Under the pieces are notes generated by a model. It was not told where the DNA came from and made no database searches. It saw nothing but the letters and a program-made list of their open reading frames with translations. A program made the position numbers and the translations under genes. DNA of 52,007 nt from Rhodospirillales bacterium (GTDB lineage: Bacteria; Pseudomonadota; Alphaproteobacteria; Rhodospirillales; JANQFP01): positions 1 to 52,007 of the forward strand of contig JANQFP010000126.1 in assembly GCA_028277795.1 (NCBI GenBank), in the 5' to 3' direction. This document shows positions 31,133-40,842 of the stretch, in pieces (within the stretch, counting starts at the first letter, position 1; each line of letters begins with the position of its first letter).

Positions 31133-32577
31133 GGAGCGGCCTGACCGCGCCGGTCGGGCAGCTCCAGGCGGAAGGTGGTGCCGTCCGTCCCGGTGGCGGC
31201 CAGCGACAGATCGCCGCCGTGGGCGCGCACGATGTCGCGGGCGATGACCAGGCCCAGCCCGGTGCCCCCCTTGCGGGCCGACCCGGCGAACGGCTGGAAC
31301 AGGTTGTCGCGGGCCGTCTCCGGCAGGCCCGGGCCGTCGTCTGTCACCTCCATCACCACGCGGCCGGCCTCGCGCCGCGCCGTGACCCGGACCCGGCCGG
31401 CCCCGGCGTCGCGGGCATTGCGCACCAGATTGCCGAGCACCCGCACGAGCTGGTCGCGGTCGGCCTCCACGTCGACCTCGAAGGCCACGTCGTTGACCAG
31501 CTCGAAGGTGGTCCCGCTTTGGCCGCCGGCCTCGGCGGCGCGCACCTCGGCCACCAGCTCGCTCACGTGGAACAGGCTCGGCCGCAGCCGCGGCCGCGCA
31601 TCGGACGCGTAGATGAGGGTCTGGCTGCACAGATGGACGGCGCGGTCGATGGCATCATAGAGCCGCGGGGTCACCCGCTTGACCTCCGGGTCGTCGATGT
31701 CGGCCAGCCGGTCGGACACCAGCATGGCGGTGGCCAGGCTGTTGCGCAGGTCGTGGTTGATCTTGGCCACCGCCGCCCCGAGGGCGGCGAGGCGCGACTT
31801 CTGGCGGAGCGCCGTGCGCAGGTCGCTCTGCATGGCGGCCAGCTCGCGCTCGGCGATGCCCACTTCGTCGGTGCGGCTGCCGGGGACGATGACGCGGGAA
31901 TCGTCCTCGGGGTTGTCGCGGAATTCGGTCATGGCGGCGGTGACCCGGCGCATGGGCCGGACCAGCAGCCAGTGCAGGCTGACGTAGACCAGGCCGGCGG
32001 TGATCAGCGAGATGATCACGGAGAGCTGCAGGATGCGCCCGGAGTAGGCGAACATGGCTTCGCGCAGCGGCGCTTCGTCCATGATGATCTCGACGGCGGT
32101 GGCCGGCTCCTTGGGCGACACCCCGATCACCCGCAGTACCCGGTTCTCGGTCTGCACCAGGGTGTCCACGGCGTCGAAGATCCACATCGGGAACATGCCC
32201 TGGCGCAGGTCCACGGTCAGGTCCACCTTGGGCGGCATGTCCTGGCTCAGGGCCAGCATGTGCCTCTGCGGCCGGTGCAGGACGATGCCGTAGGCCTCGG
32301 CGTGGCGCAGCAGCTCGTCCTCCAGCTCCCGGTCCACCATGTAGTCGGGGGTCGCTTCCAGGGCGAGGGCAGCCAGGTGTCCCTTGGCCACATGCTCCTC
32401 CAGGGAGACCTTGCGGAAACGCGAAATGGACGGGGCCCAGATCAGGAGCTCAGCCAGCATGACGAAGAACACGGTGAGCAGCAGCAGCCGCGCCGACAGG
32501 CCGAGGCCGATGGAGGGGCGGCGCGCCTCGGCCGGCGCCCGCGGCAGCGCGTCCGGCGCTGTGTGTGTCTCCGCCAT
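31129..32577 (-). CDS. Membrane sensor histidine kinase with HAMP domain
   Basis: 482 residues. Transmembrane helices lie near 26-48 (LSARLLLLTVFFVMLAELLIW) and about 175-200 (ILQLSVIISLITAGLVYVSL) around a periplasmic sensor of about 130 residues. HAMP follows (LLVRPMRRVTAAM). The phospho-acceptor His is in AKINHDLRNSLATAM (about 285). The ATPase boxes are LGNLVRNARDAG (N), VTDDGPGLP (G1) and GGTGLGLVIARDIV (G2). No response regulator lies beside it. It is co-transcribed with the lyase-family enzyme and follows pssA by 50 bp. Confidence 0.92.
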   Translation of the reverse strand: MAETHTAPDALPRAPAEARRPSIGLGLSARLLLLTVFFVMLAELLIWAPSISRFRKVSLEEHVAKGHLAALALEATPDYMVDRELEDELLRHAEAYGIVLHRPQRHMLALSQDMPPKVDLTVDLRQGMFPMWIFDAVDTLVQTENRVLRVIGVSPKEPATAVEIIMDEAPLREAMFAYSGRILQLSVIISLITAGLVYVSLHWLLVRPMRRVTAAMTEFRDNPEDDSRVIVPGSRTDEVGIAERELAAMQSDLRTALRQKSRLAALGAAVAKINHDLRNSLATAMLVSDRLADIDDPEVKRVTPRLYDAIDRAVHLCSQTLIYASDARPRLRPSLFHVSELVAEVRAAEAGGQSGTTFELVNDVAFEVDVEADRDQLVRVLGNLVRNARDAGAGRVRVTARREAGRVVMEVTDDGPGLPETARDNLFQPFAGSARKGGTGLGLVIARDIVRAHGGDLSLAATGTDGTTFRLELPDRRGQAAP

Positions 32578-32627
32578 GGCGCGAGCGTACACCAGCCGCC
32601 GCCCCGACACCACGCGGACGGCGGCGC

Positions 32628-33455
32628 TCAGTTGGGTGGCAGATGGGCGTCGTCGGCGACGGTGGCGGCCTCGGCGATGGTGCTGCGGGCTTCGACGGCT
32701 TCGGCGTCGCGCTGCCGCAGCCGGCGGTGGGAGCGCACGGCGACCGGGATGCTGCCCACGTAGAGCACCAGCAGCGCCGACACGGTGGCCCATGGCGCGC
32801 TCACCATGCCGGCGGCGACGACGCCGACGAACAGCATGGTCGGCAGCACCCACTGGGGCGGTACCTTGAACTTCTTGAACGAGAACGTGGGGATGGCGCT
32901 GACCATGAGCAGCGCCACAACCACCAGGACCGGGCCCACCACCAGGGGCTGGCGGAACAGATCCTCGCCCAACTGCGCCGACAGGATCATGGGCAGCAGG
33001 ACCAGCCCGGCGGCGGCCGGCGACGGCACGCCGGTGAAGTAGTTGCGCGTCCAGGTCGGCTGGTCGGGCTGGTCGATGGCGGTGTTGAAGCGGGCCAGGC
33101 GCAGGGCGCAGCAGACGCTGTACAGCAGCGCCACGGTCCAGCCGAAACGGGTGGCGTACTGCAGGGTCCACAGGTACAGCATGATCGCCGGGGCAACGCC
33201 GAAACACACGAAGTCGGACAGCGAATCCAGTTCCGCCCCGAACTTGCTGGCGCCCTTGAGGATGCGGGCGATGCGGCCGTCCAGGCCGTCGAGGATGGCC
33301 GCCACCAGGATGGCCAGCAGCGCGTGCTCCCACCGCTCCATGAGGGCGAAGCGGATGGCGCTGAGCCCGGCGCAGATGGCGAGCAGGGTCAGGATGTTGG
33401 GAATCATCCGGTTGATGGGGAGCCCTTTGAGGGGCCGGCGGCGGGACCTGTCCAT
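32628..33455 (-). CDS. pssA: CDP-diacylglycerol--serine O-phosphatidyltransferase
   Basis: 275 residues, multi-pass membrane enzyme making phosphatidylserine. The CDP-alcohol motif DGLDGRIARILKGASKFGAELDSLSD (split here: DG..AR near residue 58, then G...D...D to about 82) is complete. FVCFGVAPAIMLYLW and the ALRLARFNT stretch fit PssA. The C-terminal tail is hydrophilic. It follows psd by 12 bp, so the two steps to phosphatidylethanolamine are co-expressed. Confidence 0.94.
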   Translation of the reverse strand: MDRSRRRPLKGLPINRMIPNILTLLAICAGLSAIRFALMERWEHALLAILVAAILDGLDGRIARILKGASKFGAELDSLSDFVCFGVAPAIMLYLWTLQYATRFGWTVALLYSVCCALRLARFNTAIDQPDQPTWTRNYFTGVPSPAAAGLVLLPMILSAQLGEDLFRQPLVVGPVLVVVALLMVSAIPTFSFKKFKVPPQWVLPTMLFVGVVAAGMVSAPWATVSALLVLYVGSIPVAVRSHRRLRQRDAEAVEARSTIAEAATVADDAHLPPN

Positions 33456-33467
33456 GGGGCTCGGCGG

Positions 33468-34157
33468 CTACCGGCGCTCGCCCTCCCGGGCCGCCTCCTG
33501 GGCCCGGATGTCGGCGATCACGGTTTCACCCGCGACGGTCCTCTGGCCGAGCGCCACCAGGGGCGCGACACCGTCCGGCAGGTAGATGTCGACCCGGCTG
33601 CCGAAGCGGATCATGCCGTAGCGCTGGCCGGCGCGCACGGCTTGACCCTCGGTGGCGTGGCACAGGATGCGCCGGGCGACGAGCCCGGCGATCTGCACCA
33701 CCGCCAGGTCCTGCCCCTCGCCCGTGCGCAAACGCAAGCTCTGGCGCTCGTTGAGGGTGCTGGCCTTGTCGAACGAGGCGTTGAGGAACTGGCCCGGATG
33801 ATAGGCCAGGGCGTCGACCGTGCCGTCGACGGGGATGCGGTTCACGTGCACGTCGAAGACGTTCATGAACACGCCGACCCGCGGCCGCGGCGCGTCACCC
33901 ATGCCCAGCTCGGGCGGCGGCGGCGCCCGGTCGACCGCCTGCACCACGCCGTCGGCGGCGGCGACCACCAGGCCGGGCCGGGTCGGGGTCACCCGTTCGG
34001 GGTCGCGGAAGAACCACACGCACCATAGGGTGAGCACGACTCCCACCAGCCCGATCGGCTCCGAGACCAGGAACAGCGCGGCGGTGACGGCGGCGAAAAC
34101 GCCGATGAACGGCCACCCGGCCCGGTGGATGCGGGGAATCTGGATGGTCTCCGGCAC
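33468..34157 (-). CDS. psd: Phosphatidylserine decarboxylase (short, archaeal-type)
   Basis: 229 residues. An N-terminal membrane helix pair ([35 protein letters not shown]) is followed by the catalytic domain: [10 protein letters not shown] (about 65), [19 protein letters not shown] (about 93) and the self-cleavage site in [13 protein letters not shown] (about 185), where Gly-Ser yields the pyruvoyl group. GTG 34157 has GGGAG upstream. Situated 17 bp after the LysM gene and 12 bp before pssA. Confidence 0.93.
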   Translation of the reverse strand: MPETIQIPRIHRAGWPFIGVFAAVTAALFLVSEPIGLVGVVLTLWCVWFFRDPERVTPTRPGLVVAAADGVVQAVDRAPPPPELGMGDAPRPRVGVFMNVFDVHVNRIPVDGTVDALAYHPGQFLNASFDKASTLNERQSLRLRTGEGQDLAVVQIAGLVARRILCHATEGQAVRAGQRYGMIRFGSRVDIYLPDGVAPLVALGQRTVAGETVIADIRAQEAAREGERR

Positions 34158-34174
34158 GACGTCTCCCGTTCCCG

Positions 34175-35152
34175 CTAGTTCTTGGCGTTGTTGGCGGGCA
34201 GGACGAACACCTGGCCCGGATAGATGAGATCGGGGTCGCCGATCTGGTCCTTGTTGGCCCCGTAGATCACCGTGTAGCGGAACCCGCTGCCATAGACCCG
34301 GCGGGCCAGGCGCCACAGGCTGTTGCCCGGCTGCACCACGACGAAGGTTCCCTCACGCATGGCGGTGAGCGGCTCGGCGCGGGCGAAGGGGAAGGCGACC
34401 CGGGCCAGGACCTTGCCCAGGTCGTCCACATGGTCGGCCCGCAGGGTGTACAGCCCCGGGGGCGCGACGGCATCCGGCGTGTGGATCCAGTGTCCGTCCT
34501 CGCCGGCCTTGGCCTTGCCGATGAAGCGGTTGTCCAGGTAGACCTGCAGCACGGCGCCGGGGGCGGCCCGGCCGCTGATGCTGAGGCGTCCGGCATCGTC
34601 GTAGTCGACGGCATCCACGGTCAGCTTGAAGGTCTCGCCGGCCTCTTCGCCGGCCACCGGCATCTGCATCACGGTGGTCGGACCGGACCCCTGACGGGGC
34701 ACCTGCACGGCCAGCGCCTGTTCGGCACCCTCGGGCACGGTCAGCACCACTACGGTATCCGACGGCACCGGCTCGCTCCCCTCCACATGCATCTCCAGGC
34801 TGAGCTGCCGGTCGCCCTCGGCCAGGGGTTTCTCGGGAACGAACACCCATTCGCCCCGCTCGTCGGCCACCACCCGGCCCAACTCGTCGCCGTTGTCCTT
34901 GATGACCACCGTGCTGCCGGGCACCGCCCGCCCGGCGATCACCGTGTCGCCGCGGGGGCTCACGCGGACCACGTCGAACACCGGGGCGGCCGGCCCCGTG
35001 ACGGCGGCTTCGCCCGGCGGCGTGGTCACAGCCTCGGGCGGCGCCGACGCCTTGTCCGGCGTGTCCGTCGACCAAGGCACCACGAAATTGAGCCCGATGG
35101 CGATGGCGACGACCACGACTCCGATCACGGCAATGATCAGCGGGCGGTTCAC
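34175..35152 (-). CDS. Membrane-anchored protein with Ig-like repeats and C-terminal LysM
   Basis: 325 residues. One N-terminal helix ([22 protein letters not shown]) acts as anchor. Two bacterial Ig-like modules follow: [21 protein letters not shown]...[11 protein letters not shown] (about 65-135) and [20 protein letters not shown]...[11 protein letters not shown] (about 175-255). A LysM domain closes the protein ([18 protein letters not shown]...YPGQVFVLP, about 272-322) and should bind peptidoglycan. Start GTG 35152. It appears to lead the psd-pssA operon. Confidence 0.85.
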   Translation of the reverse strand: MNRPLIIAVIGVVVVAIAIGLNFVVPWSTDTPDKASAPPEAVTTPPGEAAVTGPAAPVFDVVRVSPRGDTVIAGRAVPGSTVVIKDNGDELGRVVADERGEWVFVPEKPLAEGDRQLSLEMHVEGSEPVPSDTVVVLTVPEGAEQALAVQVPRQGSGPTTVMQMPVAGEEAGETFKLTVDAVDYDDAGRLSISGRAAPGAVLQVYLDNRFIGKAKAGEDGHWIHTPDAVAPPGLYTLRADHVDDLGKVLARVAFPFARAEPLTAMREGTFVVVQPGNSLWRLARRVYGSGFRYTVIYGANKDQIGDPDLIYPGQVFVLPANNAKN

Positions 35153-35250
35153 GGCATACTCCGGCTCAGCCCCCCCCTCGCCGGCCAACCGGCGGTCCAC
35201 CCGAACTAATACCCCTCGGCGGGCCAGGGAACAAGCGGCACCGCCCGCCG

Positions 35251-36303
35251 TCACCCGTCGGGAGGCTGCGGCGAGAACAAGCGGCGCAGGTTGTCCAGGC
35301 GGTCGCGGTGGCAGGCCAGCACGCTCATCTGATCGGCCAGCAGGAACCGCTGCTCGGGCCACAGGGGGATCAGCGCCAGCACCGCCTCGCGGCCACGGCC
35401 CCCTGCCGCGGTCAGATCAGCGACGGCATAGGCGCCGGCCCCGGCCCGCGCCGCCCACGCCGGCTGGAAGAACACGTAGCCCAGATCGCCGAGCACCCGG
35501 AACGGCTCCAGGGTCACGAGGGGCCGCCCGGATTCGCGCCAGCTCTCGAACACCACCAGCGGCTTGTGCTCGGCCAGGATGCGGCCGGCACCGGCCAGCA
35601 TCTCCGCCTCGTGACCTTCCACGTCCACCTTGATGACGGCGGGGGGCGGCAGGTCCAGGTCGTCGAGGGCGGCCAGATCGACATCGGGGCCGGCGACGGT
35701 GGCGCCCAGCCGCGCGATGCCGCTCATCACCCCGTCCTCGACGCCCATGGGTTGCCGGCCGGCGGCATCGGAGAGAGCGATCCGGTGGCAGTGCACCGTC
35801 TGTTCGAGACCGGCCTGGCTGACCATGTCTTCCAGGTCGCGAAAGCTGTCGGGAAAGGGCTCGAAGGCGTGGACAGCGCCGGCGAAGCCGGGTCGGGCGG
35901 CGAGGAACAGGGCGAAGTAGCCCCAGTTGGCGCCCACGTCGTGGAACACGTCCCGGTCGCCGACCAGCGCGTCGAGCAGGGCCGCCGTCTCCGGTTCGTA
36001 GCCGCCGGCCATGAACTCGGGCATGTAGAGAGCGCAGTACTGGATGTTGCGCGCGTCGAACGCTAGGTGCTTCTCAGCGTCGGCGAGACGAAGGGCGAAT
36101 CGTCCCTGGCCGTTCAATTTCAGCACCTTGTAGGCGAACCGGAACAGGGCCCCGGCTGGGCGTCCCACGAAACGCTTGGCGAAGCGCCGCCGCCGCCGAT
36201 AACCGGCCCGGTAGAAGCGGGCGATCAGGGGCAGGGACTCGACGGCGAAGGGATCGCGGCGGGCCACCCGGCGGTAGAGAGGGCTGACGGCGTCGTCGGA
36301 CAT
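35251..36303 (-). CDS. FkbM-family SAM-dependent methyltransferase
   Basis: 350 residues. The FkbM region begins with DVFHDVGANWGYFALFLA (about 117, the SAM motif), AVHAFEPFPDSFRDL (about 142), and the diagnostic VIKVDVEGHEAEMLAGA (about 222) followed by LVVFES. FkbM proteins O-methylate sugars or other small molecules. A basic N-terminal region (AGYRRRRRFAKRFVGRP) is unusual and may contact membrane or nucleic acid. No glycan gene cluster is nearby, so the substrate is open. Confidence 0.88.
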   Translation of the reverse strand: MSDDAVSPLYRRVARRDPFAVESLPLIARFYRAGYRRRRRFAKRFVGRPAGALFRFAYKVLKLNGQGRFALRLADAEKHLAFDARNIQYCALYMPEFMAGGYEPETAALLDALVGDRDVFHDVGANWGYFALFLAARPGFAGAVHAFEPFPDSFRDLEDMVSQAGLEQTVHCHRIALSDAAGRQPMGVEDGVMSGIARLGATVAGPDVDLAALDDLDLPPPAVIKVDVEGHEAEMLAGAGRILAEHKPLVVFESWRESGRPLVTLEPFRVLGDLGYVFFQPAWAARAGAGAYAVADLTAAGGRGREAVLALIPLWPEQRFLLADQMSVLACHRDRLDNLRRLFSPQPPDG

Positions 36304-36372
36304 CGGAAGCGGTCGGCGTGGCGGACGGGCGGGAGCCTAGCACGGGCCGCCGGGCCGGGCCAGCAACGGCAC

Positions 36373-37278
36373 CTACCACTCGTCGTCGGCGGGTTTCTTG
36401 TTTTCGCGGGCGATGCGGTTGTGGATCGGAGGGACGGAGCGCAGATAGGCGATGACGGCGTCGCGGTCGGCCGCCGACCAACGGCTTGTGGTGTTGTCCA
36501 CCACCTCGCCCATGCCGCCGCCCACGAAATCGCCATCGGGCAGCATGCCGATCGAAAAGAGGGCCCGCAGCTCGGCGTCGGCCCAGGTGCCGATACCGGT
36601 CGCCCGATCGGGGGTGATGTTGGGAATGGCGCCGCCGTCCGGCCCCTGCCGGGTACCGGCCAGGGCCAGGGCCGGGCGCAGAGCGCCCACCGGATTGCGC
36701 GGCGTGTGGCACTCGCCGCAGTGGCCGAGCACGTGCACCAGGTAGGCGCCGCGGTTCCATTGGGCGTCCCGGGCCGGATCGGCGGCCACCGGGGGGCCGT
36801 CGAAATAGAGCCACTTCCAGCCGGCGACCAGGAACCTCCAGCCGAACGGCGGTCCCACTTCGTGGGGCCGGTTGGGCCGCGCCACCGGGGGCAGGGAGAA
36901 CAGGTACGCCTTGAGGTCACGCACGTCGCCATCGGTCATGCCGGCGTAGGCCGTGTACGGAAAGACCGGGAAATAGTGGCCGCCGTCGGGGGCGACGCCC
37001 TCGCGAAGGGCGCGGGCGAAGTCGGCGTCGCTCCACCGACCGATGCCGTGATCCGGATCGGCGGTGATGTTGGGGCTGAAGAAAACGCCGAAGGGCGTGG
37101 CCAGACGGCGGCCACCGGCCAGGGCCGGTCCCTTGCCGGCCACGTCGGTGTGGCAGCCCTTGCAGCCGGCGGCGTCGAACACCGCCTTGCCGCGCACCAC
37201 GGCGTCGGGGTCGGCGGCATTGGCGGCGGTGGCGGCGATGAGCACCGCCACCGCAATCACTGTCCGTGCCGTCACCAC
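36373..37278 (-). CDS. Periplasmic di-haem cytochrome c
   Basis: 301 residues with a signal peptide (VIAVAVLIAATAANA). Two haem-binding motifs CKGCH (about 39) and CGECH (about 187) head two cytochrome c domains; axial Met candidates lie in YAGMTDGDV and GGMGEVVD. The layout FFSPNITADPDHGIGRWSDADF resembles the cytochrome subunit of quinoprotein alcohol/aldehyde dehydrogenases. The partner dehydrogenase is not in the window. It lies 19 bp downstream of cytochrome c', same strand. Confidence 0.9.
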   Translation of the reverse strand: MVTARTVIAVAVLIAATAANAADPDAVVRGKAVFDAAGCKGCHTDVAGKGPALAGGRRLATPFGVFFSPNITADPDHGIGRWSDADFARALREGVAPDGGHYFPVFPYTAYAGMTDGDVRDLKAYLFSLPPVARPNRPHEVGPPFGWRFLVAGWKWLYFDGPPVAADPARDAQWNRGAYLVHVLGHCGECHTPRNPVGALRPALALAGTRQGPDGGAIPNITPDRATGIGTWADAELRALFSIGMLPDGDFVGGGMGEVVDNTTSRWSAADRDAVIAYLRSVPPIHNRIARENKKPADDEW

Positions 37279-37297
37279 GGTCGGGACAGCGCCCGCC

Positions 37298-37750
37298 TTA
37301 CCTCTTTTGCCGGAAAGAGTCGTGGCAGCCCTTGCAGGTCCCGCCGACCTTGCGGAACTGCGCCCCGAAGGCGCCCATGTCGCCGCCCTCGGCGGCTTTG
37401 ACCAGGGCCTCGGTCTCGGCCTGGAAGGCGGTGACCGCCTGCTTGAACTCTTCGGGCTTGGCCCAGATCTCCGGCTTGGCGCCGGTCTCGCCGAAGTCGG
37501 AGCCCAACGGGAAGACCTTTTCGGCGATCTTGGCCAGCTCGGCCTGGGCGTGGGCGTGGCCTTTCAGGTCCTCCTTGAACGGCACCCGGCCCTGGAGGAT
37601 GGCGGCCATGGCCGACATGTGGCCGCCCACCGCCTTCATGATGGCCTGCCGGTGCTTGATGGCGCCTTCGTCGTCGGCGACGGCGGCCCCGGTGGCGAGG
37701 ACGGCGGCGACACAGAGCGCGGCGGAAAACAAACGAACAAATCCCGTCAT
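37298..37750 (-). CDS. Cytochrome c' (class II c-type cytochrome)
   Basis: 150 residues with a signal peptide cleaved after ATGAAVA. The mature four-helix protein opens with IKHRQAIMKAVGGHMSAMAAI and ends with the single haem motif CKGCH (about 139), the hallmark class II arrangement. Such proteins bind NO and protect against it. AGGGAGA lies 8 nt before ATG 37750. Upstream of and probably co-transcribed with the di-haem cytochrome. No FNR box was seen in the 164-bp gap. Confidence 0.93.
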   Translation of the reverse strand: MTGFVRLFSAALCVAAVLATGAAVADDEGAIKHRQAIMKAVGGHMSAMAAILQGRVPFKEDLKGHAHAQAELAKIAEKVFPLGSDFGETGAKPEIWAKPEEFKQAVTAFQAETEALVKAAEGGDMGAFGAQFRKVGGTCKGCHDSFRQKR

Positions 37751-37914
37751 AATGATCTCCCTTGGGTTTCCTGATGCCCGGATGGCGAACACGGGGCCGC
37801 GGCGATTATTCCGTGCCAGCCGCAGAACCAACAGCAAAAATGGTGCGGCGGAGGACTTCCGCCAAGGGGACCGATCCCCTATACGGACACACCCGCCCGC
37901 GGTTGGAACCCGAG

Positions 37915-38499
37915 ATGACCGACATCACCTCGCTGTGCGTGCTGTGCGGCTCCCGCAAGGGGGACGACCCGGCCTACGAAGAGACGGCGCGCCGGCTCGG
38001 CCGGATGATGGCCGAGCGCCGCATCCGCCTGATCTACGGGGGCGGCGGCATCGGCCTCATGGGCGTGCTGGCCGAGACGGTGCTGGCCGCAGGCGGCGAG
38101 GTGACCGGCGTCATCCCCGATTTCCTGATGAAATACGAGGTCGGCGACCCCGGGCTCACCGACCTCCATATCGTCGGCTCCATGCACGACCGCAAGAACC
38201 GCATGTTCGAGATGGCCGACGGCTTCGTCGTCCTCCCCGGTGGCCTGGGGACCCTGGACGAGACCTTCGAGATCGTCACCTGGAAGCAGCTTCAGTTGCA
38301 CGCCAAGCCCATCGTGGTGGTGGACGTGGGCGGCTACTGGCAACCGCTCAAGGCCCTGCTGGACGCCACCGTCGCCGGCGGCTTCGCCCACCCGGCGGTG
38401 ACCGAGCTGTTCACGGTCGTCGGGTCCGTGGACGACGTGTTCCGCGCCCTCGCCGAGGCACCGGAGCCCCAGGAGATCGTGCTCACCAGCCATCTTTGA
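37915..38499 (+). CDS. LOG-family protein (cytokinin riboside 5'-monophosphate phosphoribohydrolase type)
   Basis: 194 residues of the Rossmann-like TIGR00730/LOG family. LCVLCGSRKGDDPAY opens the fold, IYGGGGIGLMGVLAE (about 40) binds the phosphate, DRKNRMFEMADGFVVLPGGLGTLDE (about 97-121) contains the family signature PGGxGTxxE. It likely hydrolyses nucleoside 5'-monophosphates. Start ATG 37915. Confidence 0.94.
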   Translation: MTDITSLCVLCGSRKGDDPAYEETARRLGRMMAERRIRLIYGGGGIGLMGVLAETVLAAGGEVTGVIPDFLMKYEVGDPGLTDLHIVGSMHDRKNRMFEMADGFVVLPGGLGTLDETFEIVTWKQLQLHAKPIVVVDVGGYWQPLKALLDATVAGGFAHPAVTELFTVVGSVDDVFRALAEAPEPQEIVLTSHL

Positions 38500-38528
38500 C
38501 GGCGCTGGCGTCGGTTTCATCTGCGACC

Positions 38529-38555
38529 TATAATGGTCCATATTATATGGACCAT
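38529..38555 (+). promoter_or_regulatory. Promoter and operator of the phd-vapC pair
   Basis: A perfect -10 TATAAT (38529-38534) abuts and overlaps a 23-bp inverted repeat at 38533-38555, ATGGTCCATA-TTA-TATGGACCAT. The repeat covers the expected start site, 12 bp before the antitoxin ATG, fitting autorepression by the Phd-type antitoxin. A -35 is poor. Confidence 0.75.
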
Positions 38556-38566
38556 GGGTGGATTCG

Positions 38567-38830
38567 ATGGCCAAGCGGAACCGCGAAGCCGAGGAAGTGC
38601 TCGGCGTGACCGCCTTCAAGCCCAAGTGCCTGGAACTCATCGAGCGGGTGGCCAACGGCCGGCTCGAGCGCGTCGTGCTGACCAAGCGGGGCCGCCCGGT
38701 GGCCGCGGTGGTGCCGGTCCCGGCAGAGCCCAGCGAGTTGTGGGGCGCCCTGGCCGACCTGATGGAGCCGGTGCCCGGAGTCGACCTGACGGCGCCGACG
38801 GGCGAGCGGTGGGACGCCGAGGGTGGCTGA
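38567..38830 (+). CDS. Phd/YefM-family antitoxin
   Basis: 87 residues. EVLGVTAFKPKCLELIERVANG (about 8-29) and RVVLTKRGRPVAAVVPV (about 35-51) are the Phd/YefM DNA-binding fold; the acidic, flexible C-terminus (LTAPTGERWDAEGG) should wrap the toxin. ATG 38567 is used; GTG 38558 is an in-frame alternative. It overlaps the toxin gene by 8 bp, typical of type II toxin-antitoxin pairs. Confidence 0.88.
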   Translation: MAKRNREAEEVLGVTAFKPKCLELIERVANGRLERVVLTKRGRPVAAVVPVPAEPSELWGALADLMEPVPGVDLTAPTGERWDAEGG

Positions 38831-39236
38831 CCCGCTCCTGCTGGACACCTGCGCCTGCCTTTGGCTGACCCACGGCGATCCCATGAGCCCGGCCAGCCGC
38901 GAGGCCGTCCGCCAGGCCCAGCAGGGTGCCGGCGTTCATGTGTCCCCGATCACGGCCTGGGAGGTGGCGACCCTGGTCGCCAAGGACCGGTACCGGCTGA
39001 CCGTCGCCACGGCCGACTGGTTCGACCGCCTGGTCGCCCTGCCCGGCGTGCGGCTGGCGCCGATGCCCCCGGAGGTCCTCATCGACTCGGCCTCGCTGCC
39101 CGACCGGCCGCCACCCGACCCCGCCGACCGCATCATCGTCGCCACCGCCCTCCGGTACGGGCACGCGATCGTCACCCGCGACCGGACTCTCGTCGCCTAT
39201 GGGCCGAAAGGCGGGGTCTCCATCATCGTCTGTTGA
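38823..39236 (+). CDS. PIN-domain (VapC-like) RNase toxin
   Basis: 137 residues. Acidic metal-binding residues are in LLLDTCACLWL (Asp near 8), ITAWEVATL (Glu near 47), DPADRIIVATALRYGHAIVTRD (Asp near 102, and Asp near 120). This matches the PIN ribonuclease fold. GTG 38823 overlaps the antitoxin stop, so translation is coupled. Inhibited by the Phd-type partner; RNA target unknown. Confidence 0.88.
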   Translation: MADPLLLDTCACLWLTHGDPMSPASREAVRQAQQGAGVHVSPITAWEVATLVAKDRYRLTVATADWFDRLVALPGVRLAPMPPEVLIDSASLPDRPPPDPADRIIVATALRYGHAIVTRDRTLVAYGPKGGVSIIVC

Positions 39237-39378
39237 TGCGCCACCCTCCGGGCCCCGCCCGCGCTTGCCAAGTGAGTGCGCCCGGCCTAAGGTCCCGGCC
39301 GTCCGGATGAGCTAGTCTCGCCCCCGGGGCGCACCCCGGCGGACGCCAGCCACCCCACCGCTTCGGGAGGACCGACGG

Positions 39379-40593
39379 ATGACGAAGATCACGGTCGCCA
39401 ATCCGGTCGTCGAGCTCGACGGCGACGAGATGACGCGCATCATCTGGGCGTTCATCAAGGACAAGCTGATCCTGCCCTACCTGGACATCGACCTGAAGTA
39501 CTTCGACCTGGGCATCGAGAGCCGCGACGCCACCGACGACCAGATCACCGTCGACGCCGCCAATGCCATCAAGCAGTACGGGGTCGGCGTCAAGTGCGCC
39601 ACCATCACCCCCGACGAGGCGCGGGTGGAGGAGTTCAGCCTCAAGCAGATGTGGCGTTCGCCCAACGGCACCATCCGCAACATCCTCGGTGGCACCGTGT
39701 TCCGCCAGCCCATCATCTGCAAGAACGTGCCGCGCCTGGTGCCCGGCTGGACCCGGCCCATCGTCATCGGCCGTCACGCCTTCGGCGACCAGTACCGGGC
39801 CACCGACTTCGTCGTTCCCGGGGCCGGCAAGCTCACCGTGCGCTTCGAGCCCGATGGCGGCGGCGCGCCCATCGAGCGCGAGGTGTTCGCCTTCCCCGGC
39901 GGCGGCGTGGCCATGACCATGTACAACCTGGACGACTCCATCCGCGGATTCGCCCGGGCCTGCTTCAACTACGGCCTCGACCTGGGCTGGCCGGTGTACA
40001 TGTCCACCAAGAACACCATCCTCAAGGCCTACGACGGGCGCTTCAAGGACCTGTTCCAGGAGGTCTTCGACGCCGAGTTCAAGGACCGCTTCGACGCCAA
40101 TGGCCTCACGTACGAGCACCGGCTGATCGACGACATGGTGGCCGCCGCCCTGAAGTGGGAAGGCGGCTTCGTGTGGGCGTGCAAGAACTACGACGGCGAC
40201 GTGCAGTCGGACACGGTGGCCCAGGGCTTCGGCTCGCTGGGCCTGATGACCTCGGTGCTGTTGACCCCCGACGGCAAGACCGTGGAGGCCGAGGCCGCCC
40301 ACGGCACCGTGACGCGGCACTACCGCATGCACCAGCAGGGCAAGGAGACCTCGACCAATCCCATCGCGTCCATCTTCGCCTGGACCCGGGGCCTGTTCTA
40401 CCGCGGCCAGTTCGACGGCACGCCAGAGGTTCAGCGCTTCGCCGAGACCCTCGAGCGGGTGTGCGTTGAGACCGTGGAAAGCGGCTTCATGACCAAGGAC
40501 CTGGCCATCCTCATCGGCCCCGATCAGGCGTGGCTGACCACCCAGCAGTTCCTCGACAAGCTGGACGACAACCTGCGCGCCGCCATGGGCTGA
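39379..40593 (+). CDS. icd: NADP-dependent isocitrate dehydrogenase
   Basis: 404 residues of the eukaryote-like homodimeric type common in alphaproteobacteria. [16 protein letters not shown] (residues 8-23), [14 protein letters not shown] (about 73), the substrate motif [22 protein letters not shown] (here [14 protein letters not shown], about 92), [14 protein letters not shown] (about 212), and [20 protein letters not shown] (about 271, metal Asp) are all present. It produces 2-oxoglutarate and NADPH in the TCA cycle. GGGAGG lies just upstream of ATG 39379. Confidence 0.96.
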   Translation: MTKITVANPVVELDGDEMTRIIWAFIKDKLILPYLDIDLKYFDLGIESRDATDDQITVDAANAIKQYGVGVKCATITPDEARVEEFSLKQMWRSPNGTIRNILGGTVFRQPIICKNVPRLVPGWTRPIVIGRHAFGDQYRATDFVVPGAGKLTVRFEPDGGGAPIEREVFAFPGGGVAMTMYNLDDSIRGFARACFNYGLDLGWPVYMSTKNTILKAYDGRFKDLFQEVFDAEFKDRFDANGLTYEHRLIDDMVAAALKWEGGFVWACKNYDGDVQSDTVAQGFGSLGLMTSVLLTPDGKTVEAEAAHGTVTRHYRMHQQGKETSTNPIASIFAWTRGLFYRGQFDGTPEVQRFAETLERVCVETVESGFMTKDLAILIGPDQAWLTTQQFLDKLDDNLRAAMG

Positions 40594-40617
40594 CGGCTCG
40601 GCCGCATCGGGTCGGGG

Positions 40618-40842
40618 TTACTTGGGCTCGAACTGGCCCCACTTCTCGCGGAACTTCTCGGCGTCGGCCTCGTCCTCGAAGCGAAACCGGCACCAGAACA
40701 CGTCGCGGCTGGCCACGGGGGCGGTGGCGCACTCGACCTTGCCGTCGCAGTTGGCCTTGGCCCAGTTGTCGATCACCCAGGGCCGGTCCTCCGGCGTATT
40801 GCGGATCGGAACCTCTATGGTGATCTCCGTTGCCCACTCCAT
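40618..40842 (-). CDS. Small conserved-looking protein of unknown function (74 aa)
   Basis: It has a strong GGAGG 7 nt before the ATG, no signal peptide, and a compact mixed fold: two beta strands ([20 protein letters not shown]) around a helix ([14 protein letters not shown]), then a charged helix [12 protein letters not shown] do not recognise the family. The gap to icd (24 bp, convergent) and the good RBS argue that it is real. Confidence 0.65.
   Translation of the reverse strand: MEWATEITIEVPIRNTPEDRPWVIDNWAKANCDGKVECATAPVASRDVFWCRFRFEDEADAEKFREKWGQFEPK

Noticed and set aside
37751..37914. FNR/DNR box upstream of cytochrome c'
   Set aside because: No TTGAN-N4-NTCAA pattern found; GGGGACCGATCCCC is palindromic but unlike an FNR site.
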